DNA of 64,000 nucleotides, from assembly GCF_003258705.1 (NCBI RefSeq), contig NZ_CP029480.1, positions 1,736,001-1,800,000 on the forward strand. Reading direction: 5' to 3'. The notes beneath the pieces were generated by a model. It made no database searches, was not told where the DNA came from, and was given only the letters and a program-made list of their open reading frames with translations. Made by a program: the position numbers and the translations under genes. How positions within the stretch are numbered: the stretch's first letter is position 1; each line of letters starts with the position of its first letter. Source of the DNA: Arcticibacterium luteifluviistationis (GTDB taxonomy: Bacteria; Bacteroidota; Bacteroidia; Cytophagales; Spirosomataceae). Of this stretch, positions 8,965 to 19,000 are shown piece by piece.

Positions 8965-9741
8965 CTAGGTTTCAAAACGCATGTGCTTTACAGACTTACC
9001 TGATTCGGCTAGTTCGTTAAGAGCATCAACACCAATTCGAATGTGTTTTTCTACATAATTAGTGGTAACCTTTTTATCACTAGCTTCGGTTTTTACGCCG
9101 TCAGGAGTCATTGGGTTATCAGATACTAAAAGTAATGCACCATGTGGAATGGAGTTAACAAAACCAACAATGAATATAGTGGCCGTTTCCATGTCAATAC
9201 CTAAAGCTCTAATGTCTCTAAGGTAATCTTTGAATTTTTCGTCATGCTCCCACACACGTCTATTTGTGGTATAAATAGTGCCTGTCCAGTAGTCCATATT
9301 ATGCTTAATGATGGCTTCAGAAACAGAACGCTGTAACCTAAATGAAGGTAGAGCAGGGATTTCAGGAAGGGCATAGTCATTACTAGTTCCTTCACCACGG
9401 ATGGCTGCTATTGGTAATATGAAGTCACCTAAGTTTGTGATTTCTTTTAAGCCTCCGCATTTACCTAAAAATAATACTGCTTTAGGCATCACTGCAGAAA
9501 GTAAATCCATTACGGTAGCGGCCATGGCACTTCCCATACCAAAATTAATGATGGTAATGTTACCATAAGAGGCCGTTTGCATGGCTCTGTCTTTCCCTTT
9601 TACTTCTACGCCAAATTGCTCTGCAAAAAGCTCCACGTAATTACCAAAATTGGTTAATAATACGTAAGGTTTGAATTCGCTTAGCTCTGTACCAGTATAT
9701 CTTGGGAGCCAGTTTTTAACTATGTCTTCTTTGTTTTTCAA
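8965..9741 (-). CDS. amn: AMP nucleosidase
   Basis: This nucleoside phosphorylase-fold enzyme would split AMP into adenine and ribose 5-phosphate. Diagnostic stretches are KPYVLLTNFGNYVELFA, INFGMGSAMAATVMDLL, VLFLGKCGGL and GIDMETATIFIVGF; the last supplies the Met-Glu that binds the ribose. I place the start at a TTG (9739-9741), giving 258 residues beginning M-K-N-K-E-D-I-V, the usual beginning and length for the Bacteroidota enzyme. A longer frame from 9798 would add about 19 residues of unlikely sequence and run into the divergent neighbour. The distance to that neighbour's ATG is only 28 bases. Confidence 0.85.
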   Translation of the reverse strand: MKNKEDIVKNWLPRYTGTELSEFKPYVLLTNFGNYVELFAEQFGVEVKGKDRAMQTASYGNITIINFGMGSAMAATVMDLLSAVMPKAVLFLGKCGGLKEITNLGDFILPIAAIRGEGTSNDYALPEIPALPSFRLQRSVSEAIIKHNMDYWTGTIYTTNRRVWEHDEKFKDYLRDIRALGIDMETATIFIVGFVNSIPHGALLLVSDNPMTPDGVKTEASDKKVTTNYVEKHIRIGVDALNELAESGKSVKHMRFET

Positions 9742-9758
9742 TAAATATATTATGTTTG
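9731..9758 (+). promoter_or_regulatory. Bacteroidota-type promoter for the HsdR-N-like gene
   Basis: TTG at 9731-9733 and TATGTTTG at 9751-9758, 17 bases apart, fit the -33/-7 consensus TTG...TAnnTTTG. Transcription would begin at about 9764, only a few bases before the ATG at 9770, so the message would be nearly leaderless. The -33 box lies inside the first codons of the divergent AMP nucleosidase gene. Confidence 0.55.
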
Positions 9759-9769
9759 ATGAAATGAAT

Positions 9770-10228
9770 ATGACAAACCTTAATCTGCCACCTATCAACT
9801 GTAAAATTACTGAAATTGAAGGTAAAAATCAGATTTTTGATATTATCAGAAAGAAAAACATAGTACTTACTCCTGAGGAATGGGTAAGGCAGCATGTTGT
9901 TCACTTACTGATACATCAGTTGGGCTTTTCTAAAAGCTTAATAAAAGTAGAAGGTGGATTGTCATATCATGGCATGGCAAAAAGGAGTGATATTGTGGTT
10001 TTTGACCAACAGGCCAAGCCTTATTTATTGATAGAGTGTAAAGCTCCAGAAGTGAAACTAGATAGAAAAACGATTAGCCAGGCTTCTATCTATAATAAAA
10101 CACTTGACGCACCTTTTGTCGCTATTTCTAATGGTCTTAAAACTTACTGTTTTGAAATGGGCGTAAATGGGGCGTCTTCAGTTCAAATGAAGGGGTTTCC
10201 TGAACCTCCTACGGCAGTCAAGCAATAA
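9770..10228 (+). CDS. Type I restriction HsdR N-terminal-domain-like protein
   Basis: From the ATG at 9770 the product is 152 residues (MTNLNLPPINCK...). It matches the single-domain HSDR_N_2 proteins found widely in Bacteroidota. Landmarks are the IFDIIRKKNIVLTPEEWVRQH segment and the nuclease-fold core, D in KRSDIVVFD and E-C-K in LLIECKAPEV (a PD-(D/E)XK arrangement). No helicase or HsdM/HsdS follows, so this is not a type I system. A role in DNA metabolism is likely but not established. Upstream in-frame codons to 9671 overlap the divergent gene and do not resemble the family, so the 9770 start (or ATG at 9764) is preferred. Confidence 0.8.
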   Translation: MTNLNLPPINCKITEIEGKNQIFDIIRKKNIVLTPEEWVRQHVVHLLIHQLGFSKSLIKVEGGLSYHGMAKRSDIVVFDQQAKPYLLIECKAPEVKLDRKTISQASIYNKTLDAPFVAISNGLKTYCFEMGVNGASSVQMKGFPEPPTAVKQ

Positions 10229-10397
10229 ATATATTTTCTTTAAAATCAATGTTTACCCCGCTTTGGTATAGACATTCGTGGAGTTTAAAATTAGAATGAT
10301 GCTTTTTGCTATTAATAACTACTGTAATGCATAAATGGGTTAAGCTAATAGTTATATTTAGTTTTTAAAGTAGACCCTATTTAAATTTTTGAATAAA

Positions 10398-12335
10398 ATG
10401 CTTGAGAGAATTAGTTCAAGTTCATTTATCATCGTTAGAGCTATTGCTTTTTTGGTAATTGCTATAAGTGGCATTGCTATTTATGGCTGGGTAGTGGATT
10501 CTTTTGACCTAATTACACTGTTTTCAGATTCGGCCACTATGAAGTTCAATACTGCATTGTGTTTCTGTTTGACTGGGTTTAGCGTATTAGTTTTTTCAAG
10601 GAAAAGGCATGTTTTTCATAAAATCGCAATTTTTCTAACTTTTGCCATTGGTGTATATACGGTATTGGAGTATGCTTTTGCTTTTTCATTTAGTTTAGAC
10701 AATCTATTTGTGAAAGATAATCTTTCTTCCAAATATCCGGGGAGAATGTCGCTAGGTACTGCCATTTGCTTCATATTGATGGCTACAGCTAAATCATTTT
10801 CACGTTATAGGGCAGTTAAATTTAAAAGAAAGGCAATATACTTTTTAGGTGTTATCCTTTTGATTTGTATTCTATCCATTATCACTTTTGTACTTCAGAT
10901 ACCTATAGCGGGAAGTGTTTTTTTGATAGACACCATGTCCTTTAGTACGTCTGTCTTGTTTATCCTATTATGCTTTGCTATTTTCAAAAAGAACAACTCT
11001 TATGGATTAGCAAGAAGTTATCTAAAAGGCTTAGCAGGTAACAGGTTAATGAAGTTTCTGTTTCCTTTTGTATTAATACTACCCATTACGCTAAGTTATG
11101 TTTTGCTTCAGCTAATTAGTAATGGCAAAATAGACATAGAGTCTGGTATTGTTCTTTATACGCTTGTTTTTACATTAGGGGGCGTCTTGTACGTATCTTT
11201 TTTAGGTATTAAGCTGAATAAACTAGATTTCAAAAGGAAGAAATTGCAAGAGTTTTTTAGAACGTCTAATGAAGAGCTTAATCAGTTTAAGTATGCACTA
11301 GATCAGAGCTGCTTAACCACCATCACAAATGCGGAAGGTGTAATAACTTATGCGAATGATAGGTTCTGTGAAATTTCGAAATACTCTAGGGATGAAATCT
11401 TGGGTCAAACAAACGAAATTCTTACTTCTAATTTTCATTCAAAGAGCTTTTTTGACAACATGTGGACTACTATTAAGTCTGGTGAAGTTTGGACAGGAGG
11501 AATAAAAACTAAGGCAAAGGATGGTACTTTCTTTTGGGTTCATACGGCTATTGTACCCTTTAAGGATAAAGATGGGGAAGTTTATCAATACCTAGATATT
11601 CGTCAGGATATCACGAAGGAAAAAACACTTTCAGAGCAATATGAAAACTTGAAACTTAGAAATCAGGAAATTGAGCAGTTTACTTTTATAGCGTCTCATG
11701 ATTTACAAGAGCCGCTTAATACACTGAAGTCTATTGTTAATTTACTGGTAGAAGAATATGGCCCAAAGTTAGACGACGAGGCTAAAAAATATATGGGTTT
11801 CATGATGGAAACCACTTCTAGAATGGAACTGCTCATTAAGGGTTTGTTAGATTATTCTAGACTGGGGAGAGACAACAGCCTTGAGAGTATTAGTGCAGGA
11901 GAAGAAGTAAATAGAGTTTTGGATGATTTGTCATTTATTATTAAGGAGTCTGATGCTAAGATTTATGTAGAAAAACTTCCTAGCTTGAAAGTGTACCCAA
12001 TTGAGTTTAGGCTTTTAATTCAAAACCTCCTTGTCAATTCAGTAAAATTTAGTCGTAAAGGTGTGGTGCCAGAAATTAAAATATCAGCTTTAGATAAAGG
12101 AGATTTCTGGGAATTCACGTTGGCTGATAATGGAATAGGCATTGAAAAAGAATATAGTCAAAAAGTTTTTGCGATATTTACTCGACTTAACCATCGTGAC
12201 GATTTCGAAGGAACAGGGATAGGCCTCGCTCATTGTGAGAAAATTGTAAGGCTTCACGGTGGAACCATTTGGTTTGAGTCTAAAGTTGGCGTAGGTACTA
12301 CTTTCCACTTTACTATTAGTAAAAATCTAACTTAG
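10398..12335 (+). CDS. Membrane-bound PAS sensor histidine kinase
   Basis: This 645-residue kinase (ATG at 10398) has an N-terminal integral membrane region of about eight helices (residues 12-280). A PAS domain follows (about 300-410, including GVITYANDRFCEISKYSRDEILG). The dimerisation domain has the phospho-acceptor H434 in FIASHDLQEPL. The ATPase domain has an N box LLIQNLLVNSVKFS, G1 ADNGIGIEKEY and G2 GTGIGLAHCEKIVRLHGG. The HDLQEPL form is shared with phytochrome-like kinases. A single-domain receiver gene starts six bases downstream and is almost certainly its partner. The signal sensed by the membrane part cannot be told. A TTG nine bases upstream is an alternative start. Confidence 0.93.
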   Translation: MLERISSSSFIIVRAIAFLVIAISGIAIYGWVVDSFDLITLFSDSATMKFNTALCFCLTGFSVLVFSRKRHVFHKIAIFLTFAIGVYTVLEYAFAFSFSLDNLFVKDNLSSKYPGRMSLGTAICFILMATAKSFSRYRAVKFKRKAIYFLGVILLICILSIITFVLQIPIAGSVFLIDTMSFSTSVLFILLCFAIFKKNNSYGLARSYLKGLAGNRLMKFLFPFVLILPITLSYVLLQLISNGKIDIESGIVLYTLVFTLGGVLYVSFLGIKLNKLDFKRKKLQEFFRTSNEELNQFKYALDQSCLTTITNAEGVITYANDRFCEISKYSRDEILGQTNEILTSNFHSKSFFDNMWTTIKSGEVWTGGIKTKAKDGTFFWVHTAIVPFKDKDGEVYQYLDIRQDITKEKTLSEQYENLKLRNQEIEQFTFIASHDLQEPLNTLKSIVNLLVEEYGPKLDDEAKKYMGFMMETTSRMELLIKGLLDYSRLGRDNSLESISAGEEVNRVLDDLSFIIKESDAKIYVEKLPSLKVYPIEFRLLIQNLLVNSVKFSRKGVVPEIKISALDKGDFWEFTLADNGIGIEKEYSQKVFAIFTRLNHRDDFEGTGIGLAHCEKIVRLHGGTIWFESKVGVGTTFHFTISKNLT

Positions 12336-12341
12336 GTCGAA

Positions 12342-12743
12342 ATGGATGTTATGCTTGAGAGTATTTTGTTGGTAGACGATGACCATATTACTAATTTTAT
12401 TCACCAAAAAATTATTGACAATTTAAAGTGTGCTAAGCACGTGAAAGTTGCTAAAAATGGTTTGGAGGCGATTGATTACCTTAAGCAAGATTCTACAGTT
12501 CTTCCAGATTTGATATTTTTAGATATTAATATGCCCAAAATGAATGGGTGGGAGTTTTTAGAAGCGTATGGAAACCTGGATAATGAGGGGAAAGAGAATA
12601 CCGTTATTATAATATTAACGACTTCTCAAAATCCTGATGATTTTGAAAAGGCTAAAGCAAGTCCTTACGTGAAAGTTATTGAGAACAAGCCACTTACGAA
12701 AGATATGATAAGCAATATTGTGACTTATTATTTTCCCGATTGA
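12342..12743 (+). CDS. Single-domain response regulator (CheY/Rcp1-like)
   Basis: The 133-residue protein is only a receiver. It has the acidic triad D12-D-D14 (LLVDDDHITNFI), phospho-acceptor D61 in FLDINMPKMNGWEF, T in IIILTTS and the conserved K-P near 112 (ENKPLTKDM). There is no output domain, so it would act by protein-protein contact or as a phosphorelay shuttle. The insert around 'GKENTVIIILTTSQNPDDFEKAK' is typical of Rcp1-like receivers paired with HDLQEPL kinases. It follows its kinase by six bases. Confidence 0.92.
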   Translation: MDVMLESILLVDDDHITNFIHQKIIDNLKCAKHVKVAKNGLEAIDYLKQDSTVLPDLIFLDINMPKMNGWEFLEAYGNLDNEGKENTVIIILTTSQNPDDFEKAKASPYVKVIENKPLTKDMISNIVTYYFPD

Positions 12744-12801
12744 AACATTGGGTTTGACTTCTGCCTTTTAAAGCTTAAATTCATTCATCAATAGCTTATG
12801 A

Positions 12802-13209
12802 ATGAGGAGTATAATTTTAATCTATTTCGTTTTTGTTTCAGGAAGCTCCATAGCACAGGAGCCTAAAGAGATACTGCGAAGTATTTACTTTGGAGGTGGC
12901 AGCTATAGTATAGACAGCGACCAAAAGGAAAACTTAAAAGAACTCGTTTTAAGTATCCCCAATTTAGAATTTTACGATATAAAGATTACAAGCCATACTG
13001 ATAATATAGGTGGAAGAGCGTTTAACGAGTATTTGAGCAGAATGCGGAGTGCTTCGGTTATCCGACAACTTATTCTGTCTAATGTGCCTCAGGAGGCAAT
13101 TCGATACAAAGACTTCGCTTTTGATGCCCCTGTATTTGATAATAATACCAACGAAGGCAGAATGAGAAATAGGAGGGTGGATATTCTGTTTACTCCTATT
13201 CCTTTGTAA
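12802..13209 (+). CDS. Small OmpA-domain periplasmic protein
   Basis: A 135-residue exported protein: signal peptide 1-18 (ending SSIAQ), then one OmpA/MotB peptidoglycan-associating domain. Family marks are an opening YFGGGSYSID strand, ITSHTDNIGGRAFNEYLSRMRSASV (the T-D-x-x-G...N-x-x-L-S-x-x-R-A motif) and the closing NEGRMRNRRVDI. It lacks the beta-barrel of true OmpA and no lipobox is apparent, so it probably lies free in the periplasm bound to peptidoglycan. It follows the receiver gene by 58 bases and may be cotranscribed. Confidence 0.88.
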   Translation: MRSIILIYFVFVSGSSIAQEPKEILRSIYFGGGSYSIDSDQKENLKELVLSIPNLEFYDIKITSHTDNIGGRAFNEYLSRMRSASVIRQLILSNVPQEAIRYKDFAFDAPVFDNNTNEGRMRNRRVDILFTPIPL

Positions 13210-13301
13210 TTAGGTTGACCTCATACGATTATTTAATTGTAAGTCTTACTAAATGACTTTCAATATTTCTCCGCACTGATTATTGTTAAATAAGGTACTA
13301 A

Positions 13302-13799
13302 TTAACCTATCTCTATTCTTGTTTCTAAAGTCTCTTCTAAAAAGTGATGGATTCTGAAAGTTTGTTCTACACCTAGTTTTTGGCCAGTTTGGGAGGCAAT
13401 ATAAAGACCAAGAATAAGTAGAGACAGAATTGGCAAAACCCAGAGGATCTGACTCTCTTGATGCAAGCTTAATTTTACCAAACCGGCCATTGCCGTAAAT
13501 AAAAAAGCAATACCGAGGCTAGAGTAGCTGAAAGTGAAAATGGCCCATATAGTAGGATTTGGTCCATATTTGCCTCTTAAGATAGTTCCTTCGTCTGTTT
13601 TTTCTAAAGTTACGTTTAAGTGTGGCGACCAGAAATGCTGTTCCTTTTTGATGATTTCCAAATGAAAGTGTTCGCTAAAAACGCCGCCTTTTATTCCCTG
13701 AGTGTTATCTTTTAACTTAGACGAAATCTGATTTTTTATTTCTTCAACACTACCTGGATTTTTTTGTTTAAAACGAGGTCTACTTCTTATACTGGTCAT
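13302..13799 (-). CDS. Two-TM membrane protein of unknown function
   Basis: This 165-residue product is not recognised. Residues 1-85 are soluble and polar. Two hydrophobic helices follow (about 88-108, IWAIFTFSYSSLGIAFLFTAM, and about 117-138, ILWVLPILSLLILGLYIAS), then a short tail. The reading frame is clean, has its own start at 13799 and lies convergent with the OmpA-like gene. Similar-length two-helix proteins occur in other Bacteroidota, but I cannot name a family. Confidence 0.6.
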   Translation of the reverse strand: MTSIRSRPRFKQKNPGSVEEIKNQISSKLKDNTQGIKGGVFSEHFHLEIIKKEQHFWSPHLNVTLEKTDEGTILRGKYGPNPTIWAIFTFSYSSLGIAFLFTAMAGLVKLSLHQESQILWVLPILSLLILGLYIASQTGQKLGVEQTFRIHHFLEETLETRIEIG

Positions 13800-14050
13800 T
13801 TTTTATAGGGTTTAAGGGCTACAAGTTAGATTTTTGTCAAATTAAATACTATGATTTTTGACAGGTCTTAGTTTTATTTAATGATAGCAAGTCAAGCGTA
13901 GGAGTGGAATTTCTTAGATGTTCTGCTAAAGTGTTTAGTAATAATGCGTTGTTATAAGTGACTTGAAAACTAATTTATATTTTAGATGTTACTTATGCGA
14001 AAGTTCGTGTAAGAGGTTTTAAGAGATAATTAAAAGCATTTCAAATAATC

Positions 14051-14722
14051 ATGGCAGCAATAGCAAAAGATACTTTTCAGTTTTTAAAAGAGTTAAAGGC
14101 CAATAATAATAAAGATTGGTTTACTGAAAATAAGCCAAGGTATGTGGAGGCCAAAGAAAATTTTGAGGCTTTTATTGATGAATTAATCAAAGGGATTTCA
14201 AGATTTGATCCTAGTATAGCTCATCACACCGGTAAAGGTTGTGTTTTTAGAATTTATAGAGACGTACGCTTTTCCAAAGATAAATCGCCTTATAAAACGC
14301 ACATGGGAGCTCATATCACAGCGGCATTGAAGAAGTCTGATATACATTCTCGTTCGGGTTATTACATTCATATTGGGGCTGGCGAGTGCATGCTGGCAGG
14401 TGGAGCATATATGCCACAAGGCGATTGGATTAAAGCAATCAGACAAGAGATTGATTATAATGGAGATGATTTAGTCAAAATAATTGAGAACCCGAAGTTC
14501 AAAGAAACCTTTGGTGAATTAATGGGTGAAAGCCTTAAAAGACCACCAAAAGGTTTTGATGCAGAGCATAAACATATCGACTTATTAAAGAGGAAAAGCT
14601 TTTTGGTTCAGCATGATATGAAAGATAACGAGGTTACAAAATCTGACTTTTTACAAAAGGCCGTTGTCGTTTTTGAAACGTTAAAACCTCTGGGTGACTT
14701 TTTGAACGCTAGTTCAAAATAG
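14051..14722 (+). CDS. DUF2461 family protein
   Basis: The 223-residue protein matches the DUF2461/TIGR02453 family. The signature is an N-terminal F-x-F-L-x-x-L-x-x-N-N-x-K-x-W-F (FLKELKANNNKDWFTENK), then RIYRDVRFSKDKSPYKTHMGAHI and YYIHIGAGECMLAGGAYMPQ. The family is widespread in bacteria and fungi and has no settled biochemical role. It stands alone, with 250 bases upstream without a recognisable gene. Confidence 0.9.
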   Translation: MAAIAKDTFQFLKELKANNNKDWFTENKPRYVEAKENFEAFIDELIKGISRFDPSIAHHTGKGCVFRIYRDVRFSKDKSPYKTHMGAHITAALKKSDIHSRSGYYIHIGAGECMLAGGAYMPQGDWIKAIRQEIDYNGDDLVKIIENPKFKETFGELMGESLKRPPKGFDAEHKHIDLLKRKSFLVQHDMKDNEVTKSDFLQKAVVVFETLKPLGDFLNASSK

Positions 14723-14914
14723 GATTTTTTCTGGTTTCGTCATTTAGATAGTTGAATCATCGATGAAAGAGTGGCATTTATCTAAGTAATCAGGGGAAGA
14801 GTCCAAACATAGTTTGACTTTCAGAATATTTAAAGACCTTTGGGTGATTATTGCATTTTTTATTCTCTATTTCGGAGGAAATGCAGTTTTAAATTCTAAC
14901 TCACTCAAAATTAA

Positions 14915-16027
14915 ATGAGACTAGCAATTAGCATTGTTTTAGGCCTGGTTCTTCTAACAGGGTCATATGTATTATATCAAAACCTGGCAGATAGCAAGAA
15001 GCCTCCTAGAGGACAGGCAAATAAAACCACTAATACGGTTTTTGTGAAACCTGTAGAAAATGGAGATTCTCCTATTTTCATAGAAACCAACGGAACCATT
15101 AGGGCACAAGAGCGAATTGAGCTTTTCTCAGAGGTTCAGGGTGTTTTAAAACAAACCAAGAAGGCTTTCAAACCTGGTCAAAGATATGGCAAAGGAGAAA
15201 TGCTATTGGAAATGGATTCTCAGGAGTTTTACTCTAGCTTGGTAGCCCAGCGAAGTATTCTCTATAATAATATAGTCTCCATTATGCCTGATTTGAAATT
15301 TGACTTACCAGAGTCTTTTCAGCCTTGGCAAACATATTTAGACGAGTTTGATATCCAAGGAACTCTAAAAGAGTTGCCAAAGGCTCAAAATGAAAAGGAG
15401 AAATACTTTATCAACTCAAAACAGATAGTTTCTACCTACTATACCATTAAGAATTTAGAAGAAAGGTTAGTGAAGTATCAAATTAAGGCTCCTTTTTCAG
15501 GAATCTTAACGGAAGCTTTAGTAGACCCAGGTACGTTAGTTAGAACGGGTCAAAAACTTGGAGCATTAATAAATCCTTCAGTTTTTGAATTAGAAGCTAA
15601 TATCAATGCAGAATACTTAGAATACCTTAAGGTAGGAAAACGAGTAAGTGTTTCAGACTTAAAAGGTCAAAATACTTGGGTAGGTTTTGTGAAAAGAATT
15701 AATGGGGTGATAGATCCAACTACACAAACGGTGCAGGCTTTTATTCAGATAAGTGGAAAAAACCTTACCGAAGGAATGTTTTTGGAAGCTTCTGTAATGG
15801 CTAAAACTGAATCAAACGTTTTAGAAATTAGCCGTTCGCTTTTGTCAACTGACAATACGGTCTTTGTGGTAGAAAATGATTCTGTACTTACCATGCATGC
15901 CGTGGAGGTAATTCACTTTTCTGACAAAACTGCTTTAGTACGTGGTTTGAAAAATGGGGCTTACTTAATGAGCAAACCATTACCAGGAGCTTATGACGGT
16001 ATGATAGTTAAGGTTTCAAATCAATAA
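14915..16027 (+). CDS. RND efflux periplasmic adaptor (membrane fusion protein)
   Basis: A 370-residue HlyD/AcrA-type adaptor. It has an N-terminal membrane anchor (residues 1-20), an early barrel-sandwich half (FIETNGTIRAQERIELFSEVQG), and a short helical hairpin. The returning half is IKAPFSGILTEALVDPGTLVRTGQKLGAL near 190-220, followed by beta-barrel and membrane-proximal domains. It would bridge the inner-membrane pump and outer-membrane channel encoded immediately downstream (6-base gap, then an 11-base overlap). The substrate range is unknown; no repressor gene is adjacent. Confidence 0.92.
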   Translation: MRLAISIVLGLVLLTGSYVLYQNLADSKKPPRGQANKTTNTVFVKPVENGDSPIFIETNGTIRAQERIELFSEVQGVLKQTKKAFKPGQRYGKGEMLLEMDSQEFYSSLVAQRSILYNNIVSIMPDLKFDLPESFQPWQTYLDEFDIQGTLKELPKAQNEKEKYFINSKQIVSTYYTIKNLEERLVKYQIKAPFSGILTEALVDPGTLVRTGQKLGALINPSVFELEANINAEYLEYLKVGKRVSVSDLKGQNTWVGFVKRINGVIDPTTQTVQAFIQISGKNLTEGMFLEASVMAKTESNVLEISRSLLSTDNTVFVVENDSVLTMHAVEVIHFSDKTALVRGLKNGAYLMSKPLPGAYDGMIVKVSNQ

Positions 16028-16033
16028 TTTAAG

Positions 16034-19000
16034 ATGAGGAAAGTAATAGCGTATTTTATAAAATACCCAGTGGCTGTCAATGTAGTGATAGCGGCTTTTG
16101 TCATCTTTGGAATTATCGGAATAAGGAGCATGAAGTCTTCGTATTTCCCATTGACAGAATCTAGAATCATTACTATTTCGGCTATTTATCCTGGAGCTTC
16201 GCCTCAGGAGATAGAAGAGGGGGTTGTCTTAAAAATTGAAGATAATCTAAAAGGACTGGTAGGAATAGACAGAGTAACTTCGGTTTCTAAAGAAAGTTCT
16301 GGTTCTGTAGTTGTTGAAATTGAAAAAGGACGTGACATCAATATTCTTTTGGCGGAGGTTAAAAATGCCGTTGATAGGGTTCCTTCGTTCCCAACTGGCA
16401 TGGAGCCACTGGTGGTAGAGAAAACTGAAAATATTCGGGAGACCATAAATTTTGCAATAAGCGGAAAAAACTTACCATTAAAAACACTGAAGACTATAGC
16501 ACGTAGCGTTGAGAATGATCTCAGGGCTATGGACGGAGTCTCTCAGGTAGAAATAAGTGGTTACCCAGAGGAGGAAATCGAAATTGCACTTCGTGAAAAA
16601 GATTTGCTGGCCTATGGCATTACGTTTCAGGAAGTAGCTCAGGCTGTTTCTCGGGAGAATATTCTGGTTACTGGAGGTAACATTAAAACCTCACAAGAAG
16701 AATATTTAATTAGAGCAAACGGAAGAACTTATAAAGCCAGCGATTTGGATAATCTTATAGTTAGGAGTAATCCTAATGGTAAAATTATTCGCTTGAGAGA
16801 GGTGGCTGATGTTACCGATAGATTTTCAGAAACGCCAAACGCTTCTTATTATAATGGGGCTTTATCGGTGAATATGGCTATTAGTAATACCAATGACGAA
16901 GATTTATTATCTGCAGCCGATCAGATTAAAGAATACATAGAAAATTATAATGCGAACAATGAGAATGTGGAGTTGTCAGTTTTGTCTGATGCCTCTATTA
17001 GGTTAAACCAAAGAACAGACCTTTTAGTAGAAAACGCTGCTATTGGGATGCTCTTAGTTTTGGTTTTTCTTTCACTTTTTCTAAATACTAGGTTAGCATT
17101 TTGGGTAGCGGCAGGTTTGCCTATATCCTTCTTAGGGATGTTTATTTTTGCCTCCTTTTTTAATGTTACCATAAACGTATTGTCTCTTTTCGGGATGATT
17201 ATCGTAATCGGTATCTTGGTGGATGATGGAATTGTTATTGCAGAAAATATCTATGACCATTTTGAAAAAGGGAAAAGTAAGGTTAACGCTGCTATTGATG
17301 GTACCATGGAAGTAATTCCACCTATTGTATCTGCCATTATTACTACTTTATTGGCCTTTAGTACTTTCTTGTTTTTGGATAGTAGAATAGGAGAGTTCTT
17401 TGGTGAAGTTTCTATTATTGTGATTTTGACCTTAACGGTTTCTTTAGTAGAAGCTCTTATCATTTTACCTGCTCACTTGGCTCATTCAAAAGCTCTAGAA
17501 ATAAAAGATGAAGACAAAGAGAGAACTGGAATGTCATTGGTTTTTTCTAAACTGAGAGGTATTAATAAGGTTGGAGATTTAATAATCAATTTCTTAAAGA
17601 GTAAGATTTATTTACCAGTTCTTACTTTTGGTTTGAGGTATAAGTTTCTCACTGTTTCTGTTTTTATTGGTTTATTGATAATGACCCTAGGAGCGGTTCA
17701 GGGTGGAATAATAAGACAGACTTTCTTTCCAAACGTGGCATCTGACCGTGTTAGTATAAAGCTAAAAATGGAAGAGGGTACGAATGTTGCCATTACAGAT
17801 TCCATCATATCTTATATAGAAAAGAAGGCTTGGGAGGTAAATGAAGAATATACAGAAAGGCAAGGTACAGGTGACCAAGTGTTCCAAAATATAGTTAGAA
17901 CTATAGGGCCAGGTTCTGCTAATGCTGGATTGGCTATTAACCTACTTCCTGGGGAGTTAAGAGCAGCTTCTTCTATAGATATCACAAATGACATTAGAGA
18001 GCGTGTGGGGCCTGTTTATGGTACGGAGCTCTTAACATTTGGCTCGGGTGGTAACTTTGGCGGTAGCCCTGTATCTGTTTCTTTGTTAGGGAACAACATT
18101 ACTGAACTTAAGAATGCCAAAAATGAACTGAAAGCTGAGATGTCTAGAAATCCTATATTGAAGGATGTTTCTGATAATGACCCAAAGGGTATCAAAGAAA
18201 TTAAGATAAAGTTAAAGCAGACTGCATTTCCTTTGGGTTTAAATACGCAAGATGTGATGTCGCAAGTGCGTAGTGCATTTTTTGGTTTTCAAGCTCAACG
18301 TTTCCAAAGAGGACAAGACGAGATTAAAGTTTGGGTGAGGTATGATTTAGACAATAGATCGAGTATCAATAACCTTGACAAAATGAAAATTCTTACCCCT
18401 GGTGGTCAAAGAGTTCCTTTTAAAGAGATAGCTGACTATTCTATTGCAAGAGGAGAAATAGCCATTAACCACTTAGATGGAAGAAGAGAAATTCAGGTTT
18501 CAGCAGATTTAAAAGACGCTAAAGCCTCCGCCACAGATATACTGGCTGATATACAAGAAAATGTAGTTCCGGTAATTTTATCAAAATACCCAAGTGTTAC
18601 TGCACTCTATGAAGGACAGAATAGAGAGTCTGATAAATTGGCAAAGTCAGCAGCCTTAATAATTCCAATTATCTTGTTTTTAATGTATGCTACCATTGCA
18701 TTTACTTTTAGGTCTTACGGGCAGCCATTTTTATTATTGATAATGATTCCGTTAAGTCTTATCGGGATAGCCTGGGGTCACTGGCTGCATGATTTTTCTA
18801 TAAACATTCTTTCAGCTTTAGGTATTATTGCCCTAATAGGTATTATGGTGAATGATGGACTGGTGCTAATTGGTAAGTTTAATAGTTACTTAAAAGATGG
18901 GCTAAAGTTTGATGATGCTTTAATAAAAGCGGGTAGCTCTAGATTTAGAGCCATTTTCTTAACCTCGCTTACCACAATTGCGGGTTTAGCACCATTAATT

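Noticed and set aside
9671-9769. Longer N-terminus for the HsdR-N-like protein
   Set aside because: The added residues overlap the divergent nucleosidase coding region and precede the promoter that fits the shorter start.
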